In this document: in pieces, positions 58,401-64,000 of the stretch
Layout: each line of letters starts with the position of its first letter
Position numbering within the stretch: position 1 is the first letter of the stretch
Assembly (NCBI GenBank): GCA_031472005.1
Contig: PZJY01000007.1
Span: forward strand, 1,488,001-1,552,000
DNA length: 64,000 nucleotides
Direction: 5' to 3'
From: Tetracladium setigerum
Lineage: Eukaryota; Ascomycota; Leotiomycetes; Helotiales
Position numbers and translations under genes: made by a program
The notes under the pieces: model-generated
Databases searched by the model: none
Told to the model about the DNA's origin: nothing
The model's input: only the letters and a program-made list of their open reading frames with translations

Positions 58401-60701
58401 GAATTCTTTCTCAAATGGGACGACCTCTTGACCAAGGAGGAAAAGGAAAGCCTGAAGCACCGAAGAGAGCTGTGGACAATGTTGAGCTCTGAGAGAGAAA
58501 AGCTTGGAAGGTGCTTTTCTCACGTTATCATTGAGCCAGGATCTGCCCATAATAATCAGAGCAATTCCAAAATCAATCGATACACGTACAACATGGTCAA
58601 GCAGGATGTTTCGCCAGATTTCTCGTTTCTGGATTCTCAAATCGTTGTTGGAGAGCCCATTGTGATATCTGATGAGCAAGGACACTATGCACTGGCAAAC
58701 GGATACGTTACACACGTCCGGAAGTCACGAATCTCGGTGGCTGTTGATCGCAGACTTCACAATGCAAGAATTCAACAGCCGGGTTTCGATGATCTCGATA
58801 ATCAGGTTTTTGCAAGTATTATGGAAGTTGCATCAGAAGGGGCTGCGCCAGCTGAGTCCCAAGGTAAACTTGTTACGGAACCTGTCAAATACAGACTTGA
58901 CAAGGACGAGTTCAGCAACGGTATGGCTACGGTACGGAATAATCTAATCCAGGTGATGGCAGAAGGGCCTTTTGGATCTCGAGAAATTCGAGGGCTTGTG
59001 GTTGATCTCAACGCACCTCGGTTCAAAACATCTTCGACAGCATATGTTTTGAAAGACCGAAACACCATCAATATTGATCAAAGACGAGCAATTAACAAGG
59101 TGATGAGTGCTCAAGATTACGCCTTGATCTTGGGTATGCCAGGGACAGGAAAGACGACAACAATTGCTCATATTATCAGAGCACTTGTCGCTCAGGGAAA
59201 GAGTGTACTTCTCACCTCATATACCCATACAGCAGTTGATAACATCCTCTTGAAATTGAAGGACGATGGTATTCCTGTCTTACGATTGGGGGCGACTGCC
59301 AAAATTCATCCAGAGGTTCAAGAATTCGCTCAGCTTGCTTCCACGCCCAGGCACTCATTTGATGAGATTAAGAGCGCATGGCATGACACTCCAATAGTAG
59401 GCACGACATGCCTCGGAATCAACCATCCCATTTTCAATGAGCGCGTCTTCGATTACTGCATCGTTGACGAGGCTTCTCAAATCACTCTACCAGTTTGCAT
59501 CGGACCCATCCGCCTTGCACGGACATTTATTCTTGTAGGAGATCATTACCAACTTCCCCCTCTGGTCCAAAATGAGGAGGCTCGCATAGGAGGCCTAGAC
59601 GTCAGTCTCTTCAAGCATCTCTCGGACAGTCACCCAGACTCGGTCGTGTACCTTGAGCATCAATACCGCATGTGCGACGATGTGATGACACTTAGCAACA
59701 ATCTCATCTACAACGGTCGTCTCAAGTGCGGAAGCACAGAAGTCGCTTCACGAAGCATTACCATTCCCGACATTGACGCCCTCCGCCTTCATCACTTCTC
59801 TCCATCCACCATGTCTCGCAGTCAGAAATCCATATGTCTTGGCCCCATATCGGGCAGATGCTGGATTCGCACCCTCATCGAATCCTCCACAAAAGTAGCC
59901 TTCATCAATACTGATCCTCTCCTCCCTCTCTCTCAGGAAGAAGCTAAAGGAAATCGAATCGTTAACCCCACTGAAGCCACCATCTGCCAGCAGCTAGTCG
60001 ACTCGCTTCTCACCGCCGGCGTCCCCGCTTCAGATATTGGTGTCATGACACACTACCGCTCGCAACTCTCACTCCTTAAACACCGTCTCCGCTCACATCC
60101 CGCAGTGGAGATGCATACTGCAGACCGCTTCCAAGGTCGTGACAAGGAAGTAATTATCCTCTCACTCGTGCGCAGTAACGAATCACAATCGATAGGCGAG
60201 CTGTTAAAAGATTGGAGGAGGATCAATGTCGCTTTCACCAGAGCAAAGACCAAGTTATTGGTCATCGGTAGCCGAGAAACTTTGAAGGGAAATGGTCCAA
60301 ATGCAACCACAGGCGAGGAGGAGATGGTGGCAAAGTTCGTTAAATTGATGGAAGAAAAGTCGTGGGTTTTTGATCTGCCGAAGACGGCATTGGAAGATCA
60401 CCTTTGGGAGGATGGAGCAACGCAGCAGTTGACAGGTGGCACTGCGAAGCCAGCAGCAGCAGCAGCAACACCAAAAAAAGAAAAGGAAATACATGACCCG
60501 GAGAAGATTGGCGGTGGTAATGTGTTGGACCAGAATAAGGAGAAGGAAAAGAAACCAATTGGCGGAAGTGATATAGGACTGAAGCGTGGGCCATTGGGTG
60601 TGGCAAGGAGACAGCCTGCAAAAAGAGTCTTTGGGAATAAGCCGTTTAAAATCCCACAGATGTCGGTGTTGAGGGATGTCGTTAATGAAAATGTGTATTG
60701 A
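55409..60701 (+). CDS. DNA2: DNA replication ATP-dependent helicase/nuclease Dna2, with one apparent frameshift
   Basis: Five exons (55409-55459, about 55521-57098, 57158-57253, 57304-57798, 57844-60701), about 1692 aa with one base restored. Dna2 trims long flaps in Okazaki processing and resects double-strand breaks. The long disordered N-terminal part has SSDDEDEKEN-type acidic and TPxx sites. The RecB-like nuclease has GTILHEIFQAALL, PFEVKTGK and HRAQTALYNLLLSDRY; the Fe-S Cys lie in NMCNRCYAKVPC. The SF1B helicase has GMPGTGKTTTIAH, DEASQITLP, GDHYQLPPLV and TADRFQGRDKEV. At 57871-57877 (GGGGAAA) one base is missing: VHVGNG continues as KAKMCVSKLLDVEEHVW. The acceptor of intron 1 is ambiguous between two AGs three bases apart (55520 or 55523). 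Confidence 0.93.
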
Positions 60702-61095
60702 GTGGGTTGAATAATCGGGTTGCTTGGTTGCTCGCTTGGTTGCTTGGGAGTTTTCTTTTGCTTTTAGTACGGGCTTTGGGTTGGCTTGTTTATTTGTTTA
60801 TCTGTTGGTTTGGTTGCAGTATTGGGTGATGGATTGTCTTTGCATACATAGCATGGGATTCGAGGAATTGGATCAGCCTTACTGGAGTTATTATGTTCGG
60901 GCACTTTTCAGGTATAGCATAAGTAGATTGGGAATGGTGGGAGTTTGGATTTGCCACGGTTTCATGATACCAAAACAGAATGCAAAGAAATAGTATTGCT
61001 TTTACACCTACTTTCAAATTGTTCACATTAAGAATTCCACCCTCCTTTTTCTCACGCTCGCCCACGTTGCTCCTCCCTTACTTCTAAGCACACTA
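60702..61095. other. Intergenic between convergent genes
   Basis: 394 bases between the DNA2 and metalloprotease 3' ends; TTGG/TTGC-rich simple sequence near 60715-60830. Confidence 0.6.
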
Positions 61096-62870
61096 CTACA
61101 AAGGCCCAGGCAGACCCAATCCCGTCTCTACAACGCCCGGCAAACAACTACAAGCCGAACTAACTCTTCTCACCACCTGGACCCCGACACTTCCAGTTCC
61201 AGTGTTCCCAACGCCTCCTCCACAAGCCCCTCCCGCAATTAAATACCCCTTCACAAACACCACTTCACTGACGATCACCTTCGTAAACTCCCTACAGAAA
61301 TCTATACTCTCCGCTAGGCGCCCAGGGATCGCGCGTGCGCGGAGTGCGCGAAGACAATTGTCTGCGGAGCAGGTTGGTGGAAGTCGGAAGAGGTGATAGA
61401 TATCGTGCATGCGTTTTGTTTGCAGGGGAGTAAATTCAGTGTAGCATGGGCTATGGTAGGGGTTAGCTTTTGGGTTTGAGAGGCACTTGAAGGACTGATG
61501 ATGTTTCTGGGAAGGGGAAATGATATGGATGGAAAGAGTAGGCAAGAAAGAGGTGACACACTCAGTGGAGTAATCCATATAGTTATTGATAGGATCTAGC
61601 CCAGGGCTATTAGGGCAACTATCTTGACCTGTTGGGCATCCTGACGTTGGCCACTTTTGCACGTATTAACTGTTAGTAACAATATTTGATACTCGAAATG
61701 TCATATTGGTATCCGCCTTGATCTTGAAAACGCAAAGAAAAAAAAATAACGTACATCTTGAAGAGGTGTATCAGCAATCAAATCTCCCCGATTCGATTCA
61801 TCACAGCTGGTTCCGGTGAAAGTGTGTAGTAAGCCCAACCAGTGTCCAACTTCATGTGTTACTGTGCGGCCGAGATTGTAGCCTATGAATGAGCCACCAG
61901 GGACAGTGTCGTAGCGAGCGTTTAAGCCATCCAGCTTTTGTGATTGATTGGATTAGTATGATCTTGCTTTTGTTCTAAATTCCCGTTTGAAGAATGGAGA
62001 TACCATGTACTCACGATGAAAGCACGAGAACCTTCAGTGAAATTTCCTGGAAATTGTGCGTACTGTTTTGGTCAGCTGTTAGATCAATATATCTATAATA
62101 TTTAAATGTAGACGAGAATTTGAAAACTGTTATAGATCGGGTATTCTCGACACAAGAATAAGGGGGAAGCAAGTCAGAAGAAGGAGAGAGGAGAGAGGAC
62201 TGAAAAACTCACACCAAAGGCCCCCGATCTCAAATCTTTCTGGATGTAAATATTCAACGTTCGGTAATCCCCCTTCCTCAGAGCTTTCTTCATCTGATAT
62301 TCAGCGCCCCAGAGATCATTCGCCCATTTGGCATTTACAGTTCGTGTTACACCCTTAAGATTGAACTTAAATTTCTGAGGAGCTATGAAGTCACGAACAT
62401 GCGTTTAAATCAGCATTGTTCTTCATCTATTGAGTTTCAAACAAAAAGGCAGAGGAAAATCGTGGTGAACAAAAAAGTCTCAACACAACAAACTAACCAA
62501 AATTCAAATTCAACTCCGCCATCTGCGCATCAACCTGCTCACTTGTGATCCACCCCCCCTGTGGAATCACATCTTCAGCAACGATATGTAACCAAGTATC
62601 AATGTTGACTTCTGCGAAGGAAGAGAGATTTGAACTTGATTCAAATCCAACAGCCAGCTCATTTGTGCCTGCAAGGAATCTTTCTTGAGGTAGTGATGAT
62701 GTGGAGAAGTCGAGGGATAGGACTTGTGAGATTGCTTCGAGATTCTCGGGCGTGGCTACAGTACCGCAGCGAGGGGATGCTGAGGGTTTGGGAGAGGCGA
62801 GGAGGAGGTTGGGAAAGGAGCCTGTGAGGAGGATGAGTGTGAGGAGGGTGAGTGGTCGTAGTCGAGGCAT
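61096..62870 (-). CDS. Secreted M43-type metalloprotease with a Cys-containing C-terminal extension
   Basis: Six exons (62498-62870, 62213-62382, 62015-62062, 61755-61934, 61562-61653, 61096-61450), 405 aa. It is a pappalysin-like zinc endopeptidase with a signal pe­ptide (LTLLTLILLTGSFPNLLLAS). The zinc site is HEVGHWLGLLH (HEXXHXXGXXH). The Cys-rich stretch SGCPTGQDSCPNSPG and the Met-turn NNYMDYSTD follow. Splicing GA|C creates STDPCYTEFTPLQTKRM, as in the family. After the usual end (YHLFRLPP), an unusual tail of about 90 residues continues: CSADNCLRALRAR, then spaced Cys and a Gly-rich stretch, ending PGPL. The start ATG precedes the signal peptide directly. This is the only clearly secreted enzyme of the window. 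It may act in nutrition or host interaction, but that is inference. Confidence 0.88.
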
Positions 62871-64000
62871 TATGAAGCTCTTCCTTCTCGCGGCTAGGAA
62901 CGACAATCTGTAGCTTTGCCTTTTCCTCGAAATTTTCAAGAAGTTTGATGAAAAGTTCTTATTTTTATATTTCTCCTCGAGGTCGAGGTCCCCGTTGCGT
63001 AAGGAGGTATCTGCGGGTCCTTCCTTTTCCATCACCATCTCATGCTACCTACCTGCCTAACATTACAGTACAATACAGTCGTGACCGCCATCTCATCACA
63101 TCATCAATATACAGCTAACCGCCTCCTCTCACCAATTACCTGTCCATTCCAGCGCGCCGTTTGGTGTGCATCGTTCAAGTAAGGTTCCTACCCGCTGTCG
63201 TGTGCGTGGGTCCAGTGGTACAGATCGGATTCCTGCTTTACACGTTGATGCGCTCCATCGAGAGCGCCATGGCAATAGGCTATACTTACCAAGCGGTGGA
63301 GTTGTTTTTGTTTTGAACTGCATGATTACACGGTATGTTGTGTGGTTGAGGGAGGGTGGGTACGTGAGTTTCTATGTAGCTTTCCTTTTTGTTGTTGTTT
63401 TGTAGCGTGCGAAATCGGTTTGTTCAAATTCTTTTGGTGAGAGTGAACGGCAGCGATGGCGGTATAAAAAGTTTTGCTCCTTTTTTTTGGTGAGGGAGGT
63501 TAGGAGAATGGAAATAGAGATACTGGTGTTTTGTGTCTATGGAAGTAAAACACAGCTTCTATTGACCTATAAGCTCTACTAGATGAAAGGAATTCGAAGA
63601 CTTACTCGCCTTGCTCGCTTAGACACAACAAAACAACACGACCAAGGCCAATCATTGCTTCGAAGCACGTGCCCGTAAACCCGGTCAATCTTCAAAATAC
63701 CTACCTTCCTATGTAGGCAACTTCAAAAGTGATCAGCGATTTTTGATCTAAGCTTCTGAAAAAGTGGCGTGGTATTTGGGAAGCCCACGCTCCTTCCACG
63801 GAGTATATCCGGGTCTAAAATAATAAGCGAAGGCGACTTCAATCGGCCGCAGCATATGGACTATGGAGACATGACAACAATACCACGTAACCACTTCACA
63901 ACACCGGAACACGCGGGGTTTGTTTGGTAGTGCACATGCTACCTGTGTACGTATTTTGCTCGTTGGATGTCACTGCAAGTATCGTGGGGTGATTTGACGA
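62871..64000. other. Intergenic to window end, nothing recognised
   Basis: Upstream flank of the metalloprotease gene. Short open frames only. Confidence 0.6.

Noticed and set aside
63160..63290. Possible tRNA near 63.2 kb
   Set aside because: A tRNA-like fragment GGTCCAGTGGTACAGATC is present but no B box or acceptor stem follows.
1..64000. CRISPR array, bacterial operons or a biosynthetic gene cluster
   Set aside because: The window is eukaryotic with spliced genes; no direct-repeat spacer array and no polyketide, peptide or terpene synthase is present. The two transporters are far apart with unrelated neighbours.

Overview
This is a nuclear segment from a filamentous ascomycete (Pezizomycotina). 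The genes are interrupted by many short GT-AG introns of about 45-120 bases. The gene set includes Hsp78, a PDR-type ABC transporter, a p24 protein, Pex14, Ndc80, Duo1, Msh5, Dna2 and a SurE-TTL fusion, at about one gene per 2.4 kb with no operons. The protein style resembles Leotiomycetes (Botrytis or Sclerotinia relatives), but that rank is an inference.

Layout. 0-5 kb: the 3'-truncated endopolyphosphatase PPN1 (minus), an intron-bearing tRNA-Ser, and a Lys/Pro-repeat protein (minus). 5-11 kb: an EthD-like protein, an Hsp31/DJ-1 protein, ARF1 (minus) and the p24 cargo receptor EMP24. 12-24.6 kb: an MFS drug transporter, mitochondrial HSP78 (minus), divergently arranged EF-1beta with a U18-type snoRNA in its second intron, EMC5, and meiotic MSH5. 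25-32 kb: a PDR-type ABC transporter flanked on both sides by related terminal-inverted-repeat elements, one of them AT-rich. 32-41 kb: a NAPE-PLD-like hydrolase, an SR-family splicing factor and NDC80 (all minus), then divergent PEX14. 41-50.5 kb: an HSL-family esterase, the DASH subunit DUO1 (minus), a Ser/Thr/Pro-rich nuclear-type protein, and a PBY1-like SurE plus tubulin-tyrosine-ligase fusion. 51-63 kb: a small Lys/Ala-rich basic protein (minus), an oxodicarboxylate carrier (minus), divergent DNA2, and a secreted M43 metalloprotease (minus).

The genes are mostly unrelated housekeeping, transport and cell-cycle functions, with no obvious biosynthetic cluster. Regulatory logic is visible in three places. 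An extended heat-shock element lies in the HSP78/EF-1beta promoter. MluI cell-cycle boxes (ACGCGT) lie upstream of DNA2, DUO1 and the basic chromatin-like protein. Unusual splicing occurs in PEX14 (7-nt exon), the carrier gene (11-nt exon) and the SR factor (419-nt intron splitting SWQDLKD).

An important caveat is that eight or nine genes contain apparent one-base losses. Nearly all are in homopolymer runs, mostly G or C, and otherwise conserved protein continues in the next frame. One is in EF-1beta, which is essential in yeast. I read these mainly as sequence or assembly errors rather than real pseudogenes. Coding lengths marked 'restored' assume the missing bases. I found no clearly novel biological system. 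The strongest non-routine items are the intronic snoRNA, the paired inverted-repeat elements around the transporter, the microexons and the indel pattern.
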